This document shows, in pieces, positions 23,013 to 31,826 of a stretch of 46,747 bases of DNA. The DNA lies in NCBI RefSeq assembly GCF_014651055.1, contig NZ_BMWD01000026.1, positions 1 through 46,747 of the forward strand, given 5' to 3'. Each line of letters starts with the position of its first letter. The first letter of the stretch is position 1. Below the pieces are notes generated by a model. It made no database searches and was not told the DNA's origin. It saw only the letters and a program-made list of their open reading frames with translations. The stretch is from Streptomyces fructofermentans. Its GTDB lineage: Bacteria > Actinomycetota > Actinomycetes > Streptomycetales > Streptomycetaceae. Position numbers and translations under genes: made by a program.

Positions 23013-25067
23013 GTGACGGAGCACCACACACCCCATGACGGCGGCGGCGAGCCCGCCCGGCCTCCCGGCGGTCCGCCGGGCAGGACCGGCCCCGCCGCAC
23101 CGCTCGCGTCCGCGGACCCGCACGCCACCGCGTCTCCCCCGTCCCTGCCGTCCCTGCCGCCCCTGCCGTCCGGCCCCTCCGTCCCGTCTCCCGGGTCGTC
23201 CCCGCCGCACGGCCGGCCCTCCGAGGAACGGCCGGGGCAGCCACCGCACCCGCCCCGGCCGCCGCTGCGGCCGGGTGCGGCCCGGCCCGCACCCGCCGAC
23301 GGACCCGAGGCCGAGCACGCCCGGGACGTGGCACACCCCGGAGCCGCGCTGAACGCCCTGGACGGGCCGCAGACCGACCGGCTCCTGTACCTCGACGTGG
23401 CGACGCGCCGCATCGCCCGCGGCATGGACCTCGACGAGACGATCGGTGAGCTGCGCCGGGCGGCCGTCCCCGCGTTCTGCGACGCGCTCTGCGTCCATCT
23501 GCACGACCCGCTGCCGGTCGGCGACGAGAAGCCCACCGCGCCCGTCGTCCTGAGGCTGCACAGCGTGGACCGCACACCTGACGCAGCGAGCAGCGGCGGG
23601 GCCCGGACGGCGCCGCTGCGCAACGTCCCGCTGCACTCGACACCGGTCGAGCGCGTCCCGCTCACCGCCACGGGCAGGCTCGCGCGCCTGCTGCTCGCCG
23701 GGCGGCCCGTGTTCGGCGACGCCCCCGGCACCGGACCCGCGATGGCCGAACTCCTCGGCCCCGCCGCCGGGGAGCCGGGTGCACTGCCGCCGGGACGCCG
23801 GTCGATCATCGCCCCGCTGCACGGCCGGAACCACGTGATGGGCAGCGTCGTACTGCTGCGCCGGGCCGAGCGCCCCGCCTTCACCGACGACGACCTGCTC
23901 GTCGCCTCGCAGCTCGCGACCCACACCGCGCTCGGCGTGCAGAAGGCGGTGATGTACGGCCACGAGGCCTCCGTCGCGGACACGCTCCAGCACACCATGC
24001 TCCCGTCCTCGCTGCCCGAACCCACCGGTGTCCGGCTGGCGAGCCGGTATCTGCCCGCCTCGAAGACGGCCCAGGTCGGCGGGGACTGGTACGACGCGAT
24101 CCCGCTGCCCGGCAACCGGGTCGCGCTGGTCGTCGGGGACGTCATGGGCCACTCCATGACGTCCGCGGCGATCATGGGCCAGCTCCGCACCATCGTGCAG
24201 ACCCTGGCCGGACTCGACCTGCCTCCGCACGAGGTCCTGCACCACCTCGACGAGCAGGCCCAGCGCCTCGGCAGCGACCACATCGCGACCTGCCTCTACG
24301 CCATCTACGACCCGATATCGCACCGGCTGCTGATGGCGAACGCCGGCCACCCGCCCCCGGTTCTCCTGTGCCCGGACGGCCACGGCGAGATCCTGCGTGT
24401 GCCGCCCGGCGCTCCGATCGGTGTCGGCGGTGTCGCGTTCGAGTCCGTCGAGATGCCCGCGCCCGTCGGAGCCACCCTGCTGCTCTACACGGACGGCCTG
24501 GTCGAGTCCCGGGTCACGGACGTGGGGACGGGCGTCGAGGCACTGCGCGCCCGGCTCTCGGACCCCGCGGGGCCGGGCGCCGGCCCCTCGCTGGAACTCC
24601 TCTGCGACCAGGTGCTGAGCACCCTGGGCCCCGGTGACCGGGACGACGACATCGCCCTGCTCACCGCCCGCTTCGAGGGCTTCCCTCCGGACAGCGTCAG
24701 GTACTGGTACCTGGAGCCGCAGCCCCTCACCGCGCGGCAGGCCCGCCGCCTGACCCGCAGGGCGCTGCGCATGTGGGGCCTGGACTCCCTGCTCGACTCC
24801 ACGGAACTCATGGTCAGCGAGGTGGTGACGAACGCCGTGCGCTTCGCGACCCGCCCCATCTCCCTGCGGCTGCTCCGCACCGACGTGCTCCGCTGCGAGG
24901 TCACCGACGACTCGCCGCAGGTTCCCCGGATGCAGCGGGCGGCGCCGGCCGACGAGGGCGGACGGGGCCTGTTCCTGGTCGACCAGCTCGCCCGGCGCTG
25001 GGGGGCGACACGGCTCAGCGCGGGCAAGGTCGTCTGGTTCGAGCAGCAGATCCCGAAGAAGCAGTAG
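23013..25067 (+). CDS. GAF - SpoIIE (PP2C) phosphatase - HATPase anti-sigma regulator
   Basis: 684 residues. About 115 N-terminal residues are a disordered Pro/Ser/Gly-rich tail. A GAF-like sensor follows (about 120-310, YLDVATRRIARGMDLDETI). The SpoIIE phosphatase begins with HTMLPSSLPEP near 328, has GGDWYDA near 355, GDVMGHS, NAGHPPP, YTDGLVESR and the terminal DDDIALL near 543. The last 120 residues are an RsbW/SpoIIAB-like ATPase with ELMVSEVVTNAVRFA (N box) and DEGGRGLFLVDQLARRWG (G box). Phosphatase and kinase in one chain is a common Streptomyces arrangement for tuning anti-anti-sigma factors. GTG 23013 has only a weak binding site. No sigma factor or antagonist gene lies nearby. Confidence 0.9.
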   Translation: MTEHHTPHDGGGEPARPPGGPPGRTGPAAPLASADPHATASPPSLPSLPPLPSGPSVPSPGSSPPHGRPSEERPGQPPHPPRPPLRPGAARPAPADGPEAEHARDVAHPGAALNALDGPQTDRLLYLDVATRRIARGMDLDETIGELRRAAVPAFCDALCVHLHDPLPVGDEKPTAPVVLRLHSVDRTPDAASSGGARTAPLRNVPLHSTPVERVPLTATGRLARLLLAGRPVFGDAPGTGPAMAELLGPAAGEPGALPPGRRSIIAPLHGRNHVMGSVVLLRRAERPAFTDDDLLVASQLATHTALGVQKAVMYGHEASVADTLQHTMLPSSLPEPTGVRLASRYLPASKTAQVGGDWYDAIPLPGNRVALVVGDVMGHSMTSAAIMGQLRTIVQTLAGLDLPPHEVLHHLDEQAQRLGSDHIATCLYAIYDPISHRLLMANAGHPPPVLLCPDGHGEILRVPPGAPIGVGGVAFESVEMPAPVGATLLLYTDGLVESRVTDVGTGVEALRARLSDPAGPGAGPSLELLCDQVLSTLGPGDRDDDIALLTARFEGFPPDSVRYWYLEPQPLTARQARRLTRRALRMWGLDSLLDSTELMVSEVVTNAVRFATRPISLRLLRTDVLRCEVTDDSPQVPRMQRAAPADEGGRGLFLVDQLARRWGATRLSAGKVVWFEQQIPKKQ

Positions 25068-25082
25068 GGCGGGTCCCCGGAA

Positions 25083-25120
25083 GCCGTACGTCTGCCCCTG
25101 GGGACGCCGTACGTCTGCCC
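25083..25120. repeat. Two direct repeats of a 15-mer upstream of the antiporter gene
   Basis: GCCGTACGTCTGCCC occurs at 25083-25097 and 25106-25120, 23 bases start to start (about two helical turns), about 160-190 bases before the antiporter start. The core GTACGT is near-palindromic. It may be a regulator site. Confidence 0.5.
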
Positions 25121-25276
25121 TGGGCCGGACGGGCGACCGCGACGGCGACAGCACCGCCGCACGGACGCCGAACCGCTTCAGCACCGGAACTCACCCGAAC
25201 GGCCGTCCCGCGGTGCGTCGGCCGCCCCCGCTGCACAGGCTGACGGCAACGTTCCAGCCACTCCGGGAGGGGCTCC

Positions 25277-26746
25277 ATGAGTTCCATGGACATGCCGGCC
25301 GACGCACCGCGGGACGAGGTGCGGCCCGCGAGAACACGAGCGGTGTCGGCGCCCCGGCTGAGCTGGCTCACGCTCGCCCTGATGACGACGGCGTCCGTGG
25401 CCAGCCTGCGGGCCGCCCCCACCATGGCCGTGTACGGCCTCGCCTGCGTGTTCCTCTACCTGGTACCGGCGGTGGTGTTCCTGCTGCCGACGGCCCTGGT
25501 CTCGGCGGAGCTCGCCTCCGGCTGGAACGGCGGCGTCTACCGCTGGGTGAGCGAGGGGCTGTCGAAGCCGCTCGGATTCCTCGCCGTGTGGTGCCAGTTC
25601 GCGATGACGATCTTCTACTATCCGAGCCTGCTGGCCTTCGTGGCGAGCACGATCGCGTACATCATCGATCCGGCCCTCGCCTCCAGCGGCCTCTACACCG
25701 CGATCGTCATCATGGTCCTCTACTGGACCGGCGTGTGGGTCTCGTCCCGGGGCACCAAGGCACTGGCGGGACTGTCCAGTTGGGGACTGGTCATCGGCAC
25801 CCTGGTGCCCGGCACGATCCTCGTCGTGCTCGGCATGGTGTTCCTGGCCGAGGGGAACCCGTCGGCCGCGCCCATGACCGCGAGCCATCTGCTGCCGCAG
25901 TGGACGGGTCTGGCCAGCCTCGTGCTGATCGTCAACAACTTCCTGTCCTACTCGGGCATGGAGATGAACGCCGTCCACGTGTCGTCGCTGAAGAACCCGG
26001 CGAAGGAGTACCCGAAGTCGATGTTCCTGGCGATGGGCCTGGTGCTGCTGATCTTCATCCTGCCCGCGCTGGCCATCAGCTGGGTCGTGCCCGCGGACCA
26101 GACCAGCCTCACCGCCGGCGTGATGCAGGCGTTCGAGGCGTTCTTCTCGTACTTCCACATCGGCTGGATGACACCGATCGCGGCGGTCATGCTGATCTCC
26201 GCGTCGCTCGCGGGCATGCTGACCTGGCTCGCCGGACCGTCCAAGGGCCTGCTGGAGATCTCCCGCAGCGAGGGCTACCTGCCCCCGTACCTGCAGCGGC
26301 TGAACCGGTTCGGCGTCCAGCAGAACATCCTGGTCACCCAGGGCGTCGTGACCACGATCATCGCCCTCGGGTACGCGTTCATCCCGAACGTGTCCAACGT
26401 CTACTGGATCTTCTCGACGATCACCACGCAGGTGTACCTGATCGTGTACCTGTTGATGTTCGTCGCGGCGATGAAGCTGCGGAGGAACCAGCCCGACCAC
26501 CCGCGCGGCTACCGCGTCCCCGCCCTCAACGTCCTGTGCACCGTCGGCCTGCTCGCCTCGGCCGCGGCCATGGTCATCGGCTTCGTGCCGCCCTCCCAGT
26601 TCGGCGGCGGCAGCGTGCTCGTGTACGTCTGCATCATCGGTGCCGGACTCGGCATCCTCGGCCTGCTGATCCCGTGGGCGTTCCTGCGCTTCAGGAAGCC
26701 GAGCTGGCAGACGGAGGCCGCGCGCGAGGAGGAGGCCACGTCATGA
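25277..26746 (+). CDS. APC-superfamily amino acid antiporter, glutamate:GABA antiporter type
   Basis: 489 residues with about twelve hydrophobic segments from residue 30 on. APC features include the first helix region ASLRAAPTMAVYG, SAELASGWNGGVYRWV, the helix with NNFLSYSGMEMNAVHVSSLKNPAKEYPKSM, and a late hydrophobic segment MVIGFVPPSQFGGGS, as in GadC-like exchangers. Such proteins swap glutamate for GABA or related compounds across the cytoplasmic membrane. GGGAGGGG stands before ATG 25277. The stop overlaps the ATG of a small partner gene (ATGA), and an M20 peptidase follows, so the three form an operon. The transported pair is inferred. Confidence 0.82.
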   Translation: MSSMDMPADAPRDEVRPARTRAVSAPRLSWLTLALMTTASVASLRAAPTMAVYGLACVFLYLVPAVVFLLPTALVSAELASGWNGGVYRWVSEGLSKPLGFLAVWCQFAMTIFYYPSLLAFVASTIAYIIDPALASSGLYTAIVIMVLYWTGVWVSSRGTKALAGLSSWGLVIGTLVPGTILVVLGMVFLAEGNPSAAPMTASHLLPQWTGLASLVLIVNNFLSYSGMEMNAVHVSSLKNPAKEYPKSMFLAMGLVLLIFILPALAISWVVPADQTSLTAGVMQAFEAFFSYFHIGWMTPIAAVMLISASLAGMLTWLAGPSKGLLEISRSEGYLPPYLQRLNRFGVQQNILVTQGVVTTIIALGYAFIPNVSNVYWIFSTITTQVYLIVYLLMFVAAMKLRRNQPDHPRGYRVPALNVLCTVGLLASAAAMVIGFVPPSQFGGGSVLVYVCIIGAGLGILGLLIPWAFLRFRKPSWQTEAAREEEATS

Positions 26747-27180
26747 GTCCCACCCGGTTCGCGTCCGAGCACAAGTGGATCTACCTCGGCTCCATCGTCG
26801 TGCTCCTCGCCCTCGTCGTGATCGGCCTCGTGCGCTACATGGGCATCGCCAGGAACAACGAGGCGGCACAGAAGGCCAATCGGCTGGCCGACGCCGCCGA
26901 GGAGGCCGGCTACCCGCGCCCGAACATCTCCGTGATCGAGGGCGCCCTCGGCACGGACGGAGGCCTGGTCTGCGAGGACCCGGCCAGCGCCCTCAAGTCG
27001 GCCCTGTGGAAGATCAACGTGTCCAACGGGGCGGCGTTCGTGGGCCAGCGGCCCGTCATCGGCGACCGAAAGGCGCTGCGGGCCGAGGCCAAAATCCTGG
27101 AGATCTACTGCCCGGACAAGCTGGACAGGATCGAGGACAGGCTGGACGACCTGAAGACCGACGACACCGTGAGGCGGTGA
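26743..27180 (+). CDS. Small membrane-anchored protein coupled to the antiporter
   Basis: 145 residues. After a short cytosolic start (SPTRFASEHKW) there is one hydrophobic helix (about 13-33, YLGSIVVLLALVVIGLV), and the rest is soluble and probably outside. Two cysteines (GGLVCEDP and EIYCPDK) could pair. The C-terminus is charged. ATG 26743 overlaps the antiporter stop, and three bases separate its own stop from the peptidase start. The constant coupling suggests an accessory subunit of the antiporter. Not a recognised family. Confidence 0.7.
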   Translation: MSPTRFASEHKWIYLGSIVVLLALVVIGLVRYMGIARNNEAAQKANRLADAAEEAGYPRPNISVIEGALGTDGGLVCEDPASALKSALWKINVSNGAAFVGQRPVIGDRKALRAEAKILEIYCPDKLDRIEDRLDDLKTDDTVRR

Positions 27181-27183
27181 CCC

Positions 27184-28536
27184 ATGTCCGAACTCGCCGA
27201 GACGATCGCCGGGTTGATGGAGCGCGCCCGGACGGACCTGGCGGAGCTGGTCGCCATCCCCTCCGTCGCCGACCCTCGCCAGTACCCGCCCGAGGAGTGC
27301 CACCGCGCGGCACAGTGGGTGGCCGACGCCTTCATCGGGGCGGGGCTGCACGACGTCCACCTCGCCGAGACGCCGGACGGCAGCCACGCCGTCATCGGCC
27401 ACCGTCCGCCGCCGCCCGGCGCGCCGACCGTGCTGCTGTACTGCCACTACGACGTGCAGCCGCCGCTGGACGACGACGCCTGGACCACACCGCCGTTCAC
27501 GCTCACCGAACGCGACGGCCGCTGGTACGGGCGCGGCACGGCGGACTGCAAGGGCAACATCGTGATGCACCTGACCGCCCTGCGCGCGCTCGGCGACGAC
27601 CTCCCCGTCGGCGTGAAGTTCGTCGCCGAGGGCTCCGAGGAGCAGGGCACCGGGGGCCTGGAGCAGTACGTCGTCCAGCACCCCGAGCAGTTCCTCGCCG
27701 ACGCCCTGCTCGTCTGCGACACCGGCAACGCGGAGGTCGGCACGGGCACCGCCACGACGACCCTGCGCGGTCTCGCCGATGTCGTCGTCACGGTCGACAC
27801 CCTGGCGGGCGAGGTCCATTCGGGCATGTTCGGGGGTCCGGCACCCGACGCGCTGGCGGCGCTGATCCAGATGCTCGCCTCGCTGCGGGACCCGCGGACC
27901 GGCGCCACCCGGATCGACGGAATCGACTGCGAGGGGAGTTGGCCGGGCGTCGGCTACGACGAGGAGCAGTTCCGCACCGACGCGGGCGTGCTCGACGGCG
28001 TCCGTCTCACCGGCACCGGCACGGTCGCGGACCGGTTGTGGGCCCGTCCGGCCGTCACGGTCCTCGGCATCGACTGCCCGCCCGTGGTCGGCTCGACCGC
28101 GGCCGTGCCGCCCACCGCGCGGGCCCGGGTGAGCCTGCGTGTCCCACCGGGCACCGACGCGGCGGCGGCCCGCGAGGCCCTCACGCGGCATCTCGCCGGG
28201 GCCGCGCCCTGGGGAGCGCGTGTCACGGTCGAGACCGGGGGCACCGGATCGCCGTTCCGGGCCGCCACCGACGGGCCCGCGTACGCCGCGCTCGGCCGGG
28301 CCGTGAACGAGGTCTACGGCAAGCCCATGGCCTTCCTCGGCCAGGGCGGCTCCATCCCGCTGTGCAACGTGCTGGCCGGGACGTATCCGCGCGCCGAGAT
28401 CGTCCTCATGGGCGTGGAGGAGCCCCGCTGCCTCATCCACGCGCCCAACGAGAGCGTGGACCCGACCGAGATCGAGCACATGGCGCACGTCGAGGCGCTG
28501 TTCCTGCGCGAGTACGCCGCGTCGCACCGCCGCTGA
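27184..28536 (+). CDS. M20 family metallopeptidase / dipeptidase
   Basis: 450 residues. Metal ligands and catalytic acids are visible in order: YCHYDVQPP (His and Asp), GRGTADCKGN (Asp bridging the zinc ions), EGSEEQGT (catalytic Glu and metal-binding Glu), CDTGN and a late HAPNE His. Insertion of the dimerisation domain between them gives the normal length of about 450. It has no signal sequence, so it hydrolyses dipeptides or acylated amino acids in the cytosol, possibly those imported by the upstream antiporter. GAGGCGG lies before ATG 27184. It is the last gene of the operon and is followed by repeats and a 20-bp palindrome. Confidence 0.88.
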   Translation: MSELAETIAGLMERARTDLAELVAIPSVADPRQYPPEECHRAAQWVADAFIGAGLHDVHLAETPDGSHAVIGHRPPPPGAPTVLLYCHYDVQPPLDDDAWTTPPFTLTERDGRWYGRGTADCKGNIVMHLTALRALGDDLPVGVKFVAEGSEEQGTGGLEQYVVQHPEQFLADALLVCDTGNAEVGTGTATTTLRGLADVVVTVDTLAGEVHSGMFGGPAPDALAALIQMLASLRDPRTGATRIDGIDCEGSWPGVGYDEEQFRTDAGVLDGVRLTGTGTVADRLWARPAVTVLGIDCPPVVGSTAAVPPTARARVSLRVPPGTDAAAAREALTRHLAGAAPWGARVTVETGGTGSPFRAATDGPAYAALGRAVNEVYGKPMAFLGQGGSIPLCNVLAGTYPRAEIVLMGVEEPRCLIHAPNESVDPTEIEHMAHVEALFLREYAASHRR

Positions 28537-28593
28537 CCGCGCCCGGGCCGGCCGCCACGGCCCGCCGGGTCCGCGAGTCCGCCACCGAAGGCC

Positions 28594-28653
28594 GGACCCG
28601 CGGCCCCCGGACGTGGACCGGCCGGACTCGCGGCCCCCGGGCGTGGACCGGCC
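28594..28653. repeat. Two near-identical 30-bp direct repeats
   Basis: Copies at 28594-28623 and 28624-28653 differ at two positions. Both end in GTGGACCGGCC. Confidence 0.8.
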
Positions 28654-28661
28654 GGTCCACG
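28642..28661. terminator. Perfect 20-bp palindrome between convergent genes
   Basis: CGTGGACCGG followed directly by its reverse complement. Probably the stem of a bidirectional terminator for the M20 peptidase gene and the convergent antiporter gene. Confidence 0.5.
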
Positions 28662-28779
28662 CGACCGTCGGCACGGTCCACGGGTCGGCGGTCCGCGTCC
28701 TCACGGGACCGCCGATACCGGTCCGCGGGTCCCGGACCGCCCTCCGGCCCGGCCCGGCACGCAGGACAGGCGGGGCCGC

Positions 28780-30000
28780 TCACCACGCCTCGGTGCCGTC
28801 GCCACGCACCGGCGGGGTGCGCCCCTCGTCCTTGTCCGCTCCCGCACGCAGCTTGAGGGCGAGCAGCGGGAAGACGAGGACGGAGATCATCGCGGCCCCG
28901 ACGAGCGCCGCCGCCTCACCCGTCGTCAGCACCTTCTCCTCCAGGCCGATCGTGGTGATGGCGACGACCAGCGGCAGACACGTGGCGCAGTACAGGGTCA
29001 GGGCCCGCCGGTCGGCGCCGCCGAGGTCGCGCGGGGCGAGGACGTACACCGGAAGGCCCCGCACCACCACGAACAGCACGAGGAAGGCGGGCAGCAGGGC
29101 CAGTGTGCCGCCACCGCCGAGCAGCGCGTCGAGGTCGAACTCGATCCCGGTGACGACGAAGAAGATCGGCACGAGGAAGCCGAAGCCCATCGCCTCGACC
29201 TTGCCGAGGATCTCCTCGCTGCTGTCGGGCACCGCACCCTGGAGCACGAGCCGGGTGAGCAGACCGGCGGCGAAGGCGCCCAGCAGGACGTCGAGTCCGA
29301 ACGCCTGGGACAGCGCGAGCATGCAGACGAGCAGCAGCATCACGAACCGGACCGCGAACTGGCCGCTGCTGTGCAGGGTGTTGGCGATGACCCGGGAGAA
29401 CCACGGGGGCCTGGGCCGCAGCGCCCACACCACGGCGGCCGCGGTGATGGCGGCGAACCCGGCCAGCAGGGCCGTCGACTCCCCGGGTCTGCGCCCACTG
29501 AGCAGGAGCGCCATCGCGATGATGGGCCCGAACTCGCCGACCGCGCCGAAGGCCAGCATCACCGTGCCGAAGCGGCCGCGCAGATCGCCGCTGTCGCGCA
29601 GGATCGGCAGGACCGTGCCGAGCGCGGTGCTGGTGAGTGCCGTTCCGATGACGACGGTCTTGTCGAGGTCCGCCCCGGTCAGGGCCAGTGCGACGCCGAG
29701 GCCGGCGAGCAGCGAGATGATCCAGGCCCGTACCGACCTGCGCAGCGTGTCGCCCCGTACGGCCGCGAAGTCGATCTCGTACCCGGCAAGGAAGATCAGC
29801 ATCGAGAGGCCGAGGTTGGACAGGACGTCGATGACGTCCTCCTGATGGGCCCAGCCGAGCACGTCGGGGCCGATGAGGATGCCGAGCAGGATCTCGAAGA
29901 TCACCAGCGGCACCCGCACCCATCGGCCCAGTCCGTGGGCGAGGAGGGGCGCGAGCACGGCGACGGCCATGATGAGGAGGAGTGTGCTCGGGTGGGACAT
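28780..30000 (-). CDS. Cation:proton antiporter, CPA2 / KefB-like
   Basis: 406 residues with about twelve hydrophobic segments. The pattern IFEILLGILIGPDVLGW, LSMLIFLAGYEIDF, ALTSTALGTVLPIL and GEFGPIIAMALLL is that of the Na+/H+ exchanger domain (Pfam Na_H_Exchanger); the acidic residues in GYEIDF and GEFGP are conserved transport positions. There is no C-terminal TrkA-N/RCK domain as in KefB, so it is the short form common in actinomycetes. ATG 30000 has no clear binding site, and TAGATA sits 16-11 bases before it, so the transcript may be very short. It helps control cytosolic pH or K+/Na+. Confidence 0.88.
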   Translation of the reverse strand: MSHPSTLLLIMAVAVLAPLLAHGLGRWVRVPLVIFEILLGILIGPDVLGWAHQEDVIDVLSNLGLSMLIFLAGYEIDFAAVRGDTLRRSVRAWIISLLAGLGVALALTGADLDKTVVIGTALTSTALGTVLPILRDSGDLRGRFGTVMLAFGAVGEFGPIIAMALLLSGRRPGESTALLAGFAAITAAAVVWALRPRPPWFSRVIANTLHSSGQFAVRFVMLLLVCMLALSQAFGLDVLLGAFAAGLLTRLVLQGAVPDSSEEILGKVEAMGFGFLVPIFFVVTGIEFDLDALLGGGGTLALLPAFLVLFVVVRGLPVYVLAPRDLGGADRRALTLYCATCLPLVVAITTIGLEEKVLTTGEAAALVGAAMISVLVFPLLALKLRAGADKDEGRTPPVRGDGTEAW

Positions 30001-30115
30001 GGCTCGTATCTAGCATGAATCGGGATCAATACGTTGTCCTGGGCCGCCCGGTCGAACATGTCGGAGGGCGCGGCGCCCGCGGGGGCATACCCCGGTGGCC
30101 GGCTCGCGGGCCGTG

Positions 30116-31459
30116 TCAGGCGTCGGCCGTCCGCTGCCCCTTCGGTTCGCGCTTCCACCACCGCAGCACCAGACGGGCCGTCAGGAAGGAGACGACGGAC
30201 GCCATGACGATCAGGGGCATCTGCTCGTACGCGTCGTCACCCAGCAGCAGCACCGCGAGGACCGCGCTGGTGAGGGGCAGGCCGGTGACGGCCACCGCGG
30301 ACGCGGCGATGCCGAGCCCGAGCGCCGGGGTGACCCCGAAGCCGGGCAGTCCCGAACAGGCCATCGCGGTGGCGACACCCAGCAGCACGCTGGGGAAGAT
30401 GGGACCGCCGCGCAGGCTGCCCAGGCAGATGCCCCAGGCCAGGCCCTTGCAGACGACGAGCGCGACGAGGGCGCCGACCGACCAGGCGTGCGGGTCGGCG
30501 GCGATGGCCCCCAACTCGGCCTGTCCCGACAGCGCCGCCTCCTCCGGGGAGCGGCCGGTGATCAGGGCGTACGCGGCGATGCAGCAGCCGACCGCGACCG
30601 CGCACAGGACCGTCCGGACGCTTTTGCTGTGGGCGGTCCACCGCACCGTGAACCGACCGAGCCGGTGGGCCGTCGTGATGACGAGCGCGACCAGCACGGC
30701 GGCCGGGAGGCCCCAGAGGAAGTCGCCCGCGTCGGGCGTCGCGTCGGGCGGCACGGTGGTCAGCGACAGGGCGCCGATCGACAGGCCCGTCCAGTGGCCG
30801 AACCCGGTGAAGACGAGCGCCCCGGTGCCGCTCGCCGTCATGCAGGGCAGCAGCAGCATCGCCACCCGGGGGCCCGCGAGGCCGGCCGCCTCCAGGACGA
30901 ACAGGGCGGCCACGACCGGGCCTCCCAGGATCGTGGAGATCGCCGCGGTCGATCCCGTCGTGGCCACGACCGTCATCGACCGCTGGTCGCCCGCCGCCCT
31001 GGCGAGGCGCAGGATCAGCAGCGCGAGACCGCTGCCCAGCGCCATGAGCGGGGCTTCCGGACCCAGCACGACACCGAGCGGAAGGGTGGCGAGGGCGGCC
31101 AGGATCACACTGGGCAGCTCCCTGGGGCCGATCGGCGGGCCGCCCAGTCCGTCGGCGGGCACGTGACCTCCGGCGCCCGGCATGCGCGTCACGACCGGCG
31201 CGAGGATCAGGCCTGCGAGCAGCAGCGCGGGCAGCGGCCACCACCAGGGAGGCCCGTCGTAGCCCAGCGCCTCGGGAAGGTTCTGCCACACCTGGTTCTG
31301 GAGTTCGTGCTGGGCGCTCACGAAGAAGAAGCAGGCCAGGCCGACGGGCAGGCCGAGCACGGCAGAGAGCAGGAGCAGACGCAGGTAGCGGCCGGTCAGC
31401 AGCACCTCCCACCCGGTCTCGGCACCGGATGCGGCGGGCTTCTCCGTGGCGCCGCTCAC
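30116..31459 (-). CDS. ClC-family chloride channel / H+-coupled antiporter
   Basis: 447 residues from GTG 31459; the frame runs to 31618, but that extension is His/Arg-rich and has no binding site. About ten to twelve hydrophobic segments. ClC signature positions: GAGGHVPADG at the first selectivity loop, GPEAPLMALGSG for the second (GREGP in classical members), and GGPIFPSVLLG for the third (GxFxP). The first and second signatures deviate from the consensus, which may change ion selectivity. It lies beside the cation antiporter gene on the same strand (115-base gap) and is divergent from the membrane-protein gene at 31827. Confidence 0.8.
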   Translation of the reverse strand: MSGATEKPAASGAETGWEVLLTGRYLRLLLLSAVLGLPVGLACFFFVSAQHELQNQVWQNLPEALGYDGPPWWWPLPALLLAGLILAPVVTRMPGAGGHVPADGLGGPPIGPRELPSVILAALATLPLGVVLGPEAPLMALGSGLALLILRLARAAGDQRSMTVVATTGSTAAISTILGGPVVAALFVLEAAGLAGPRVAMLLLPCMTASGTGALVFTGFGHWTGLSIGALSLTTVPPDATPDAGDFLWGLPAAVLVALVITTAHRLGRFTVRWTAHSKSVRTVLCAVAVGCCIAAYALITGRSPEEAALSGQAELGAIAADPHAWSVGALVALVVCKGLAWGICLGSLRGGPIFPSVLLGVATAMACSGLPGFGVTPALGLGIAASAVAVTGLPLTSAVLAVLLLGDDAYEQMPLIVMASVVSFLTARLVLRWWKREPKGQRTADA

Positions 31460-31826
31460 CGTGTCGTCGCCCAGGGCCCGTCGAGGCGTTCGCGGCTCCC
31501 CCGGCGCGCGCTCCCCGTGGTCCCGTGCGGACGAGGTGCGGTGGTGGGCCCCATGCGTGCTCCTTCGGGGAGGTTCCGGACGGTGCGCGAACGAGGTCCC
31601 GCCCCGTCCCCCATGCAAGTCCGGTCCGCGGCGCGGCGCCCGTCGACGGGGCCCAACGGGTGACGCGGAGCGCCGCGCGGGCGGTCCGGACCGGGTCGGT
31701 GCCGACGCGCGCCCCGACCGCGCGCGCTCTCACCCGAACGCACCGCGCCGCGAGCGCATCGCGCCGTCAGCGGTTGTGCTGGCTTGCATCTGCACGACGT
31801 CCACGTGCACGCGGAGGGAGCCCGCC
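31460..31826. other. Divergent promoter region (367 bases)
   Basis: Lies between the ClC gene and a membrane-protein gene. No consensus promoter or RNA gene could be picked out. Confidence 0.4.

Noticed and set aside
22977..25184. Minus-strand frame of 735 codons
   Set aside because: Antisense to the GAF-SpoIIE-HATPase gene.
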